Below, piece by piece: positions 1-11,409 of a stretch of DNA of 37,500 nt. A program made the translations under genes and the position numbers. The notes under the pieces were generated by a model that was given only the letters and a program-made list of their open reading frames with translations, searched no databases and was not told where the DNA came from. The DNA is from Theodoxus fluviatilis (lineage: Eukaryota > Mollusca > Gastropoda > Cycloneritida > Neritidae): positions 1 through 37,500 of the forward strand of contig JAWQFJ010008046.1 in assembly GCA_034096865.1 (NCBI GenBank), given 5' to 3'. The stretch's first letter is position 1, and each line of letters begins with the position of its first letter.

Positions 1-935
1 TGGGGGGGAGTAGGAGTGGGAGTGAGTAGGGGTGGGAGAGGGAGTGGGGATGAGTGGGAGTGGGAGTGGGGATAGTAGGAGTGGTGGTGAGTAGGAGTGG
101 GGGTGAGTAGGAGTGGGAGTGGTGGTGAGTAGGAGTGGGGGTGAGTAGGAGTGGGAGTGGGGATGAGTAGGAGTGGTGGTGAGTAGGAGTGGTGGTGAGT
201 AGGAGTGGGGGTGAGTAGGAGTGGTGGTGAGTAGGAGTGGGGGTGAGTAGGAGTGGGAGTGGGGGTGAGTAGGAGTGGGAGTGAGGATGAGTAGGAGTGG
301 TGGTGAGTAGGAGTGGTGGTGAGTAGGAGTAGGGGTGAGTAAGAGTGGGAGTGGGGGTCTGTAGGAGTGAGAGTGGGGGTGAGTTTGAGTGGGAGTGGGG
401 ATGAGTAGGAGTGGTGGTGAGGAGGAGAGATGGTGAGTAGGAGTGGGGGTGAGTAGGAGTGGGGGTGAGTAGGAGAGGGGGTGAGTAGGAGAGGGGGTGA
501 GTAGGAGTGGTGGTGAGTAGGAGTGTTAGTGGTGAGTAGGAGTGGGGGTGAGTAGGAGAGGGGGTGAGTAGGAGTGGTGGTGAGTAGGAGTGGTGGTGAG
601 TAGGAGTGGAGGTGAGTAGGAGTGGGAGTGGGGGTGAGTGGGAGTAGGAGTGGGGGTGAGTAGGAGTAGTGGTGAGTAGGAGTGGTGGTGAGTAGGAGTG
701 GGGGTGAGTAGGAGTGTTAGTGGGGGTGAGTAGGAGTGTTAGTGGGGGTGAGGAGGAGTTGGGGTGAGTGGGGGTGGGATTAAGTGGAAGACGGGGTGAG
801 AGGGAGTTAGGGTGAGTAGGAGTGGGGGTGAGTAGGAGTGGGAGTGAATGGGAGTCGGGGTGAGAAGGAATGGGAGTGAGTAGGAGTGGGAGTGAGTGGG
901 AGTCGGGGTGGGAGTGAGGTTGAAGTTGAAGTTAG
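1..935. repeat. G-rich minisatellite, 16-bp unit with 6-bp expansions
   Basis: Tandem copies of a 16-bp unit, GGTGAGTAGGAGTGGT, alternate with 22-bp versions that carry one extra GTGGGA-like hexamer. The array starts before the window and degenerates after about 900 into GAGTGGGAGT steps and GAAGTT steps. The plus strand is almost free of C, so open frames on either strand here (PTPT/HSHS-type translations) are repeat artefacts. Runs of GGGG and GGG are close enough for G-quadruplex formation in many copies. Confidence 0.95.
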
Positions 936-1107
936 GGGTAGCGTAGGTTTGCAAGTATTTCGTAAAGAGGGCATCATTCTTCCTCAGAGAGGGTTGCTTC
1001 GAACAAATGCTGTCCTTATTTCAGTGGTACTAAAACAAACAAAACATAAATGTATCCACCGCTCGAATATTGTTTGTGTATCTACATGTATGTATGTCAT
1101 TTGCACT

Positions 1108-1397
1108 CTGTGTGTGTGTGTGTGTGTGTGTTAGTATGTGCGTTGTGTTTGTGTGTGTGTGTGTGTGTGTGGATCTGTGTGTGTGTGCGTGTGTGTGTGT
1201 GTGTGTTTGTGTGTGTATGTGTGTGTGTGTGTGCGTGTGTGGATGAATACGTGTGTGTGAGTGCGTGAATGTGTGTATATGTGCGTGTTTGAGTGTATGT
1301 ATGTATGCATGTATGTATGTATGTATGTATGTATGTATGTATGTATGTATGTATGTATGTATGTATGTATGTGTGTGTGTGTGTATTTGTGTGTATA
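1108..1397. repeat. Compound microsatellite (GT)n / (ATGT)n
   Basis: Interrupted (GT)n runs to about 1262, a pure (ATGT)n block at about 1293-1372, and then a short (GT)n. All open frames across it translate to alternating Cys-Val, Met-Tyr-Val or Thr-His and are not genes. Confidence 0.97.
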
Positions 1398-2180
1398 AGA
1401 ATGCAAATGTGTGCTATTTTCGTGGGAGAGGGAGAAATGCAAATAAGGATGGAGTACAAGTATTGGATCGAGGAGCTCGTTAATGGAGTTTTGAAAGTGG
1501 GCATAAGAACTGAAAATGTAGATAGGTGGGTTGGAAAGGAGTACGCCTAGGGTACGAACTGGAATGCAGTAAGGTACGCGGGTTTATCACAGAGCGCTCA
1601 GTGTTCTGTCTGTCAGAGCGGAGACTCCAGCTGCGAGGAGCTGTTCTGCCTGTCCCTGGGGGAGTGGCGCTAGCACTGGCGCGGAAGACTCCGGAAACGG
1701 CCGTCCACCTCATTCCGCTCATCCTGAAAAACTCCTATTTATTATTTTCTATTTCGGTACAAGCTCATCTCGCTCTTTGTGCCTTCTTCAGAGCGGCGCG
1801 TGAGCTTGTTGCAGGCGCTCGGACCCGCTCGACACGCGCCGTCTTTCTGTCCTTGGCGCCACTTTCCACACAGGTCCAAATGTGTTCCCAAAGAACAAAT
1901 CTGAGCGTCACGGAGTCCCTGGGGAGACAATCATCCAACTGACACCAGCTGCGGTGGAATTTGTCCCCCTGCCAGCTTCGAAATCACCCAGGGGAGGCGA
2001 CTGTGCAATACCCGAGACGCAGAAGGCAAACGTTGCCTTGGACTGTAGCCTCGTTGTCAGATTGACTCGAGTAAAATCTTTCCAGACGATTCGCTCATTC
2101 CAAGTTGTTCGCATTTGTGTCAGTTTTCCGTCATCTGAGTGTACATGCGACCCTTATTCCATCTGATGGACTCGCACAGC

Positions 2181-2182
<2 letters not shown>
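1398..2182. other. Non-repetitive interval, no gene recognised
   Basis: Moderately GC-rich unique DNA (especially 1600-1870). Several overlapping open frames of 60-140 codons exist on both strands, but none shows a recognisable domain or a convincing splice framework. I see no supported feature here. Confidence 0.5.
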
Positions 2183-2234
<52 letters not shown>

Positions 2235-2282
2235 CGTGTGTGTGTGCGCGTGTGTGTGTGTGTGGTGTGTTTGCATGTGTGC
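2183..2282. repeat. (GT)n microsatellite
   Basis: Nearly pure GT run to about 2230, then interrupted by ACGCG, GCGCG and GGTG. Confidence 0.97.
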
Positions 2283-2827
2283 ATGCCCGGTCGTCACACA
2301 AGTAATAATTTTCAGTTAATCAGTTTGCCAAGCAATTTACAGTAGAATTTGTGATCGTAGACTAATAATTACTACTGCTACCCCCGCAACCTTCACCCCC
2401 ACCCTTTGCAAAGGCACTTTAGTGTCTTACGAGATACGAGAGTAACAGTTTCATTTTGTGCCTAAGAAGCCTTCATATTGGTCTTTCTTTTTATATTTGT
2501 AAATGAACAGAGCAACTTCTATAATTTTGTCACCATTATCATTGACGGCGTCTCTGCTCGGTAAGATGTAATTATTTTCTTTTAGTATTACTATAACAGT
2601 TCGTAACCATGAACAATTATTTCTCCTTTTAGTTCTGAGGCGATGTATGTCCTGGTCGACCTATCTAATAGGATCTTCAAGATCCCTTACAACGCACGGA
2701 ATACACTCCGTTTGGAATAAATATCAATTACGAAAGATTAATGTTTTATTTGATAAGTAAATTGACTTATCTCTATGATGTAAGACTATTCTGGAGAAGA
2801 GTTCCCTCTTCCCTCCCCATCCCCTCA
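2283..2827. other. AT-rich unique interval
   Basis: No coding region is supported. The only structure noted is a perfect 7-bp hairpin with a 1-nt loop, GGATCTTCAAGATCC, at 2671-2685. The end of the interval is C-rich and leads into the inverted repeat. Confidence 0.5.
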
Positions 2828-3427
2828 CCCCCCAAAGTCCAATCCCAACCTCTCCGTGGTGGTGGTGGTGGTGGTGGTGGGGAGACAAGGGGAGGTGATC
2901 CCGTCTAGCCTCGCCTCTTCTTGACCAACTGGGACCCTGGCAAACGTGTTCCCCTACGTAGTGGGGCAGCGTGTTGACCGTGCGCTGCTTCCCGTGTCGG
3001 GAGAGGAAGGGATCCTGGTGGTTGAGGGGAGCTGGTGCTGCGGCAGCAGTCGACCCAGCACATCACTTCGGCTCGGGGGAGGAGGGGCGGGGGAAAGGAG
3101 GGGCCTAGTCCCTAATAGAATGGTGACACTTCAGGTAGACGCAACCAGCCCATTGGTCAGACTGGGTCCATCTGACCACCCGTCTAGGAGAAGTCCGGGC
3201 CGAAGTGGTGTGTTGTGTCGACTGCTGCCACAGCACCAGCTCCCCTCAACCACCAGGATCCCTTCCTCCCCCGACACGGGAAGCGGCGCACGGCCAAAAC
3301 GCAGTCCCACTGTTTGTCAGGGTCCCAGTTGGTCAAGAAGAGGCGAGTCCAGGCGGACTCACCTCTCCCTGTCTCCCCCCCCCCCTCCCTCCCACCACGG
3401 AGAGTTTGGGATTGGACTTAGGGGGGG
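2828..3427. repeat. Long inverted repeat (foldback), arms of about 240 bp
   Basis: The left arm (about 2828-3077) is the reverse complement of the right arm (about 3194-3427), with a loop of about 116 bp. The arms align end to end with scattered substitutions and a few small indels. The longest matching blocks include CTTCTTGACCAACTGGGACC (left, about 2917-2936; complement on the right, about 3321-3340) and the block at 3005-3040. The left arm also carries a (GGT)n run at about 2856-2880 that is altered in the right arm. The loop contains a perfect 8-bp hairpin, TGGTCAGA at 3154-3161 with TCTGACCA at 3171-3178. A 164-codon open frame through the structure is probably fortuitous. It may be a foldback transposon or a local inverted duplication; no target-site duplication was recognised. 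Confidence 0.9.
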
Positions 3428-4098
3428 ACGCATTGTATAAACAAATGAGGTCAGGCTACAGAATGCCTGCTGGCACCACCAGCTGAGACAGCTGACAACG
3501 AAGGAATAAATGAAGATGGATTCGGAAGTGGCCGAGTTTGCAGACATTTGGGGGAAAATAATGTGAAGAGAAACGCAAAAAAGAAAGATGAGATATGGGT
3601 TGATTTGTGTGTTTCTTCCCCTCCTGTATTCATCACACTTTGACCGGGAGTTTTGTAAGCGCTCCTACAGGGACACAATCACGAGTTCAGGGAGGGCCCC
3701 GGTTATTTTGAGTCCGTTCACTCCTCCAGGGGAAACAGCAGACAGGGCGCATGAATATGAATGAGTTCAACATACGTTAGGGGCAGCTCGCTGGCTCCCC
3801 TGATCCGCTGCATCATGTGCCTGCAGGGTGCTCTGGGTCCACTTCTACAGCAAAGCGGGGGGGATTCATGTCAAGACGTTTCCAAAGAGAATAGTATTGA
3901 TCATCCATGTTGCAAATAGCGAAAGACACGGGGCGAGCTGCTTCCGCTATGTACCTAGCAAGATCTGGCATGGAATAGGTCGATGTCAACATGAAGAAAG
4001 CAGATGTAAAGGCAGTCAACTGTTTGATACGTTGACATCGGCCTATGGTTTCCCAACTAGGCAGGCAGAGCAACACGCCCCTGGCCTATAATGTATGA
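3428..4098. other. Interval with two adjacent hairpins, no gene recognised
   Basis: A hairpin at 3916-3950 pairs ATAGCGAAAG with CTTCCGCTAT (9 of 10 bp, 15-nt loop). A second at 3975-4046 pairs ATAGGTCGATGTCAAC with GTTGACATCGGCCTAT (16 bp including one G-T wobble, 40-nt loop). Open frames of 87 codons overlap on both strands at about 3813-4091; neither is recognisable, and their overlap suggests chance. Confidence 0.5.
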
Positions 4099-7000
4099 TG
4101 AAATGTGAGAGCTGGTGGAGTACAAATCTGTGTTCACTCAAGCCTGAAATGTGAGAGCTGTTGGAGTACAAATCTTTGTTCACTCAAGCCTGACATGTGA
4201 GAGCTGGTGGAGTACAAATCTGTGTTCACTCAAGCCTGACATGTGAGAGCGGGTGGAGTACAAACATTTGTTCACTCAAGCCTGACATGTGAGAGCTGGT
4301 GGAGTACAAATCTTTGTTCACTCAAGCCTGACATGTGAGAGCTGGTGGAGTACAAATCTTTGTTCACTCAAGCCTGACATGTGAGAGCTGGTGGAGTGCG
4401 AATCTTTGTTCACTCAAACCTTAAATGTGAGAGCTGGTGGAGTACAAATCTGTGTTCACTCAAGCCTTAAATGTGAGAGCTGGTGGAGTACAAATCTGTG
4501 TTCACTCAAACCTTAAATGTGAGAGCTGGTGGAGTACAAATCTGTGTTCACTCAAGCCTGACATGTGAGAGCTGGTGGAGTACAAATCTTTGTTCACTCA
4601 AGCCTCACATGTGAGAGCTGGTGGAGTGCGAATCTTTGTTCACTCAAACCTTAAATGTGAGAGCTGGTGGAGTACAAATCTTTGTTCACTCAAGCCTGAC
4701 ATGTGAGAGCTGGTGGAGTACAAATCTTTGTTCACTCAAGCCTGACATGTGAGAGCTGGTGGAGTACAAACATTTGTTCACTCAAGCCTAGCTGACATGT
4801 GAGAGCTGGTGGAGTACAAATCTTTGTTCCCTCTAGCCTGACATGTGAGAGCTGGTGGAGTACAAACATTTGTTCACTCAAGCCTGACATGTGAGAGCTG
4901 GTGGAGTACAAACATTTGTTCACTCAAGCCTGACATGTGAGAGCTGGTGGAGTACAAATCTTTGTTCACTCAAGCCTGACATGTGAGAGCTGGTGGAGTA
5001 CAAATCTGTGTTCACTCAAGCCTGACATGTGAGAGCTGGTGGAGTACAAATCTTTGTTCACTCAAGCCTGACATGTGAGAGCTGGTGGAGTACAAATCTG
5101 TGTTCACTCAAGTCTGACATGTGAGAGCTGGTGGAGTGCGAATCTTTGTTCACTCAAGCCTGACATGTGAGAGCTGGTGGAGTACAAATCTGTGTTCACT
5201 CAAGCCTGACATGTGAGAGCTGGTGGAGTACAAATCTGTGTTCACTCAAGCCTGACATGTGAGAGCTGGTGGAGTACAAACGTTTGTTCACTCAAGCCTG
5301 AAATGTGAGAGCTGGTGGAGTACAAATCTGTGTTCACTCAAGCCTGACATGTGAGAGCTGGTGGAGTACAAATCTGTGTTCACTCAAGCCTGACATGTGA
5401 GAGCTGGTGGAGTACAAATCTTTGTTCACTCAAGCCTGAACTGTGAGAGCTGGTGGAGTACAAATCTTTGTTCACTCAAGCCTGAAATGTCAGAGCTGGT
5501 GGAGTACAAATCTTTGTTCAATCAAGCCTGACATGTGAGAGCTGGTGGAGTACAAATGTTTGTTCACTCAAGCCTGAAATGTGAGAGCTGGTGGAGTACA
5601 AATCTGTGTTCACTCAAGCCTGAAATGTGAGAGCTGGTGGAGTACAAATCTGTGTTCACTCAAGCCTGACATGTGAGAGCTGGTGGAGTACAAATCTGTG
5701 TTCACTCAAGCCTGACATGTGAGAGCTGGTGGAGTACAAATCTGTGTTCACTCAAGCCTGACATGTGAGAGCTGGTGGAGTACAAATCTGTGTTCACTCA
5801 AGCCTGACATGCGAGAGCTGGTGGAGTACAAATCTGTGTTCACTCAAGCCTGACATGTGAGAGCTGGTGGAGTACAAATCTTTGTTCACTCAAGCCTGAC
5901 ATGAGAGAGCTGGTGGAGTACAAATCTTTGTTCACTCAAGCCTGACATGTGAGAGCTGGTGGAGTACAAATCTTTGTTCACTCAAGCCTGACATGTGAGA
6001 GCTGGTGGAGTACAAATCTGTGTTCACTCAAGTCTGACATGTGAGAGCTGGTGGAGTACAAATCTTTGTTCACTCAAGCCTGACATGTGAGAGCTGGTGG
6101 AGTGCGAATCTTTGTTCACTCAAGCCTGACATGTGAGAGCTGGTGGAGTACAAATCTTTGTTCACTCAAGCCTGACATGTGAGAGCTGGTGGAGTACAAA
6201 TCTGTGTTCACTCAAGCCTGACATGTGAGAGCTGGTGGAGTACAAATCTTTGTTCACTCAAGCCTGACATGTGAGAGCTGGTGGAGTACAAATCTGTGTT
6301 CACTCAAGCCTGACATGTGAGAGCTGGTGGAGTACAAATCTGTGTTCACTCAAGCCTGACATGTGAGAGCTGGTGGAGTACAAATCTTTGTTCACTCAAG
6401 CCTGACATGTGAGAGCTGGTGGAGTACAAATCTGTGTTCACTCAAGTCTGACATGTGAGAGCTGGTGGAGTGCGAATCTTTGTTCACTCAAGCCTGACAT
6501 GTGAGAGCTGGTGGAGTACAAATCTGTGTTCACTCAAGCCTGACATGTGAGAGCTGGTGGAGTACAAATCTGTGTTCACTCAAGCCTGACATGTGAGAGC
6601 TGGTGGAGTACAAACGTTTGTTCACTCAAGCCTGAAATGTGAGAGCTGGTGGAGTACAAATCTGTGTTCACTCAAGCCTGACATGTGAGAGCTGGTGGAG
6701 TACAAATCTGTGTTCACTCAAGCCTGACATGTGAGAGCTGGTGGAGTACAAATCTTTGTTCACTCAAGCCTGAACTGTGAGAGCTGGTGGAGTACAAATC
6801 TTTGTTCACTCAAGCCTGAAATGTCAGAGCTGGTGGAGTACAAATCTGTGTTCAATCAAGCCTGACATGTGAGAGCTGGTGGAGTACAAATGTTTGTTCA
6901 CTCAAGCCTGAAATGTGAGAGCTGGTGGAGTACAAATCTGTGTTCACTCAAGCCTGAAATGTGAGAGCTGGTGGAGTACAAATCTGTGTTCACTCAAGCC

Positions 7001-8020
7001 TGACATGTGAGAGCTGGTGGAGTACAAATCTGTGTTCACTCAAGCCTGACATGTGAGAGCTGGTGGAGTACAAATCTGTGTTCACTCAAGCCTGACATGT
7101 GAGAGCTGGTGGAGTACAAATCTGTGTTCACTCAAGCCTGACATGTGAGAGCTGGTGGAGTACAAATCTGTGTTCACTCAAGCCTGACATGTGAGAGCTG
7201 GTGGAGTACAAATCTTTGTTCACTCAAGCCTGACATGAGAGAGCTGGTGGAGTACAAATCTTTGTTCACTCAAGCCTGACATGTGAGAGCTGGTGGAGTA
7301 CAAATCTTTGTTCACTCAAGCCTGACATGTGAGAGCTGGTGGAGTACAAATCTGTGTTCACTCAAGTCTGACATGTGAGAGCTGGTGGAGTACAAATCTT
7401 TGTTCACTCAAGCCTGACATGTGAGAGCTGGTGGAGTGCGAATCTTTGTTCACTCAAGCCTGACATGTGAGAGCTGGTGGAGTACAAATCTTTGTTCACT
7501 CAAGCCTGACATGTGAGAGCTGGTGGAGTACAAATCTGTGTTCACTCAAGCCTGACATGTGAGAGCTGGTGGAGTACAAATCTTTGTTCACTCAAGCCTG
7601 ACATGTGAGAGCTGGTGGAGTACAAATCTGTGTTCACTCAAGCCTGACATGTGAGAGCTGGTGGAGTACAAATCTTTGTTCACTCAAGCCTGACATGTGA
7701 GAGCTGGTGGAGTACACATCTGTGTTCATTCAAGCCTGACATGTGAGAGCTGGTGGAGTACAAATGTTTGTTCACTCAAGCCTGAAATGTGAGAGCTGGT
7801 GGAGTACAAATCTGTGTTCACTCAATCCTGACATGTGAGAGCTGGTGGAGTACAAATCTGTGTTCACTCAAGCCTGACATGTGAGAGCTGGTGGAGTACA
7901 AATGTTTGTTCACTCAAGCCTGAAATGTGAGAGCTGGTGGAGTACAAATCTGTGTTCACTCAATACTGACATGTGAGAGCTGGTGGAGTACAAATCTTTG
8001 TTCACTTAAGCCTGACATGT
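4099..8020. repeat. 46-bp satellite array, 85 monomers
   Basis: The monomer begins TGACATGTGAGAGCTGGTGG and ends TTCACTCAAGCC. From the first TG at 4099 to the last at 8013 is 3,914 bp, which is exactly 85 x 46 plus 4. The extra 4 bp is one insertion at about 4790 (GCCTAGCTGACATG in place of GCCTGACATG). Variants are point changes: TCTTTG or TCTGTG, ACATG or AAATG, AGTACAAATC or AGTGCGAATC, and ACATTTG or ACGTTTG. Because 46 is not a multiple of 3, and the minus strand of some units contains stops, the array does not code. The flanks at 4098 and 8021 are abrupt. Confidence 0.99.
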
Positions 8021-9508
8021 GCATCCTTGTTTTTCTTGTTTAGAAGGAATAACGAACATGTATTTAAACCGCCTGTACGTCCGGATATGAAAACGAAAAA
8101 GCGCGTTTGTATTTATGTTAGCGTATTTGTGAAATGTTATCGTCTATCGCAAATTGATAGTTTGTGCAATATTGCCTTCTAAACTATGCGAATCATTCAT
8201 ATCTCAATTTCTTTTTCACCACCTCTTTTGTGTACGGTATACATTGAACAGCAGTTGTTTCACCAACTTACAAAAAAAAATACAAAAGGACATCGGGTGT
8301 GGTACATGCAAATGCTACAAATTCTCGCAAGAGCATAATCACTGTCATTCACATCCAGCATCTAAGTTACTCAAATCAAAGATGAACTTACTTTTTCATA
8401 AAATGCCACGGGCTCCCGAATAAGTGAGTTCTAACGAGAAGCAAAACTTGTGTATTGTGGTGTCTTCGAGCTAACAAGGAGTTCTGCCAGTGTTCGTAAC
8501 TACATCATACTGCACGGTAGCGAGAAGAGTTACTTCCCCTGTGTGGCTCGCGCCATTCCAACGGAGTGTGAAAGGCAGATCCTTTTTGCAAACGACACCA
8601 GACGGCGTGCAAAGGAAGTCACTGACATAACTCTCTGGGCATGCGCTTGTAAGATTTTTCAAAGATCACTAAAAACCTGAAATCTTTGTCAACTTCGGCA
8701 TTTTCTCAAAGACCACGCCTGCTACTGCCCTCAAACTTTGTACGACGTACCTGAACTTCTCTCAGCATATCCCTTTTGCTCGCATTTCCTCGCAGGTCAT
8801 CGTCACAGAAACTTGATATGAAGAAGAGACAGGTATTTCTCGGGACTCAGCCATACAACGCACTACACAGGGTACGGGGTCTCCGGGCTTCACACATTTT
8901 GATGAAGAGTTCAGCGGGGATTTTAAAACGGTGTCTCGGTTTTAAGATGCCAAATCTCCACACGTCCAAACTACGAAATGCCTTATTTGTGGCTGTGCGG
9001 TCGCGTGGTTAGCGCGAGCAAGGTGTTTTAGCAGCATTGGTCTCCCCACCCAGGAGTAAAACCGAGTACGTGTACCTTCATGGCACACCGCAGTCATATT
9101 GAACTTTGTATGCAGCTGCAAACCTGCATGGTGTTGTTTCACGCACTGCACGTGACAGTTTTTTGACAAGTACGTTTTCATTTAGTCAGCGTTTCTTGGG
9201 GTCCGGGTTTCCACGCAGAGACGTTGGAAATCGTGCTGTACATGAATTGAATTCATTGTTATTTATATAAAAGATTACGTGCATGCAATCTACAGTTACT
9301 TGAATGATTGATGAAACCTTATAGAGGGTAAGTGCTGTCATCAGTATCGTTTTGTTCTATATTCGCGTATGTTGTTTGTTATTTGCAAAACGCAAATGGC
9401 GGTTTTCCTCTTTTAGGTTCCAGTCGTGAGCTGGGGTCTGGTGGCGGATGGGGTTAGGTAGTGGACTTACTTCACGTGTAGCAGAGTGTGTAGCAGGAGA
9501 GGAGTGTT
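8021..9508. other. Unique interval, no gene recognised
   Basis: AT-rich to mixed DNA. Open frames of 60-90 codons occur on both strands (8154-8423, 8450-8680, 8776-9012) without recognisable domains. A TATATAAAAG motif lies at about 9261. I see no supported gene, RNA or mobile element. Confidence 0.5.
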
Positions 9509-9700
9509 AGAGCTTGGGCTCTGTGTGGCGGACGTTGATAATGTGAGAGCTTGGGCTCTGTGAGGCGGATGTTGGTGACGTGAGAGCTTGGGCTCTGTGT
9601 GGCGGACGTTGGTGATGTGAGAGCTTGGGCTCTGTGTGGCGGACGTTGGTGACGTGAGAGCTTGGGCTCTGTCAGGTGGAAGTGGCTTTTGAGAGCTTCG
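9509..9700. repeat. 37-bp minisatellite, 5 copies
   Basis: The motif AGCTTGGGCTCTGTGTGGCG recurs at 9511, 9548, 9585, 9622 and 9659, exactly 37 bp apart, with a few substitutions. The last copy decays after CTCTGTCAGG. Confidence 0.95.
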
Positions 9701-11052
9701 GGGGCGTTGTGTGAACCCAGTGTATGAAAATAAATTGTTATTCACTCGGGATTGTTTTTGTAGTTTTGTTAAAACGTCAACCCCGATCTGTAAGGGGATC
9801 GTGACAGGTTGGAAAGTTCCGCCGAGAGTGAAGGTGATGCTGGTGTCTGTCTGTGCGTCTTAGCTATCACTGCGCTTGTTGTCAGGTGTCTGTATTGTAT
9901 TGATAAAATGGTCCAGTGCTTAGGGAGTAAGGCGCAAATCGGTTTACAATCCAGATAGGGGTGCTGAGTTGCTCCCTAATACCACTGCCTCTACCTTAAC
10001 AATGATATACACCGACAACGGCATTTGCTCGCCAATCTAACCAACTAAAGTCGCACTACTGATGAACGTACAATTAGGACACAATTAGGGCAAAAGTAAG
10101 ACAATATTCCCTGATATGTCTCTCTATTAAGTGTTATGTGAGACGGTGTTTTCATGTAAAATCAGTTATGAAAGTCGGTGTACTATTACATGCCCTCATG
10201 AGAATAATGAGATAAACGAAAATGTCGAGGGTGAATATGTATTAAAAATCTCTTGCTTCGAAGTTATTAATGATGTGATCAAATGACAGACTGTCAAAAA
10301 CGTTTCATTGCGTAGTAGTTGTTTGTCACAGTTCAATTTCCTACCAAGGGATTGTGAGCAAAATATGTACACACTCGCGTTAAAATTGGGCAGAATGAGA
10401 CAAGCCATGTCATGCCTGGACGACAATTTCTCATTCCGGAATCTGGGAGCTGTAATCTGGGTCACGTAAGGCTAAAAATTAAGTTGTCATTAAACGGTAA
10501 CCCGACCAACCCTATTTTCCCCGTCAACACTAAACTTTTTCGAACATGACGAAATTGAGAAAAATTGTCTGTAAACGACGAACTGCGTGCTGTCCCATCT
10601 TTTCTGCAGTGTGAGTACTCGGGGCATTCTAGTTCACTAGAGACTTCGCCTACCGGCGAAAGTGTCTCTAGCCCAGTAGACATCACGTGATGGAAGGTTT
10701 TCGTCCGAAATATGCAAATGGAGGTCACACGAGAGGCTTGTGGGATAGCCGATCTGCTCCCTGATATACGCCATTAAAGTAGTTCTACGACTATTTCGCA
10801 CAAAACTCTGAACTTACTCTTGTTGAGGCAATAAACAAGCGTGTATCGATGAAAAAAAATGATTGTTGAATTAGAAACATGTTTTGACATCTGAAAGATT
10901 TCTGTAAAAAATGGAGAAAAAAAATTATCAGAAGGAACTATTTTTGGCGCAATGCTGTGATGCGAAGGGTCAAGTCTATTACGCATTCATTGCAAACTGT
11001 GCCAGTCAATACTGACTCGGGTTCACATAATGCACTCGGGGAATCCAATATA
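9701..11052. other. Unique interval with small hairpins
   Basis: No coding gene is supported. An AATAAA lies at about 9730 and the string GGGGATCGTGACA ends at about 9807; together they could be the 3' end of an LTR, but no partner end or target duplication was found. A 14-bp stem pairs CTAGAGACTTCGCC (10637-10650) with GGCGAA-AGT-GTCTCTAG (ending 10671). Just downstream is the perfect palindrome CATCACGTGATG at 10681-10692, which contains a CACGTG E-box. The rest is AT-rich DNA. Confidence 0.45.
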
Positions 11053-11081
11053 CACTACGCACAAAAAGTTAAGGATCACTT
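11053..11081 (+). repeat. Left terminal inverted repeat of the Tc1 element
   Basis: 29 bp identical to the reverse complement of 12420-12448. The match stops at 11082. Confidence 0.97.
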
Positions 11082-11409
11082 TGAGAAAGTGTAATAAACT
11101 CAGTTCACAACTGTGATTAATGTGTCAGTCCAGCGAAATTACTATGAAATCTCATTCAGCTGTAAGTGGGCGATGTTGTGTTAGTGGGAGAGTTGCACGA
11201 GATTTTCAACTACTGAGCTTGGCCGCAAACAAAAAAGTGGAAACTTGCGAAAAAAGACGTTGTTTTGAACCATACTGCCTGAATGCATTGCACGAGCCAG
11301 ATGAAAAAAAACATGATGCACGTGCAAGCACTGCTGTTTATGTGTGAGATGCTGTCACTTGCTTGGCTCTATAAGAAGGCATTCTCCCAGTAGTTGGCCT
11401 GATCTGACA

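Noticed and set aside
1526..1942. 138-codon plus-strand open frame in GC-rich DNA
   Set aside because: No recognisable domain; GC-rich DNA gives long chance frames.
4099..8020. CRISPR-like array
   Set aside because: Units are contiguous 46-bp monomers without unique spacers, in eukaryotic context. It is a satellite.
9720..9807. 3' end of an LTR (AATAAA, then GGGGATCGTGACA)
   Set aside because: No matching 5' end, primer-binding site or target duplication could be found.
9905..9955. tRNA-derived SINE head: TGGTCCAGTGCTTA (A-box-like) and GGTTTACAATCC (B-box-like)
   Set aside because: The B box has an extra base, the spacing is short, and no tRNA fold or SINE tail was found.
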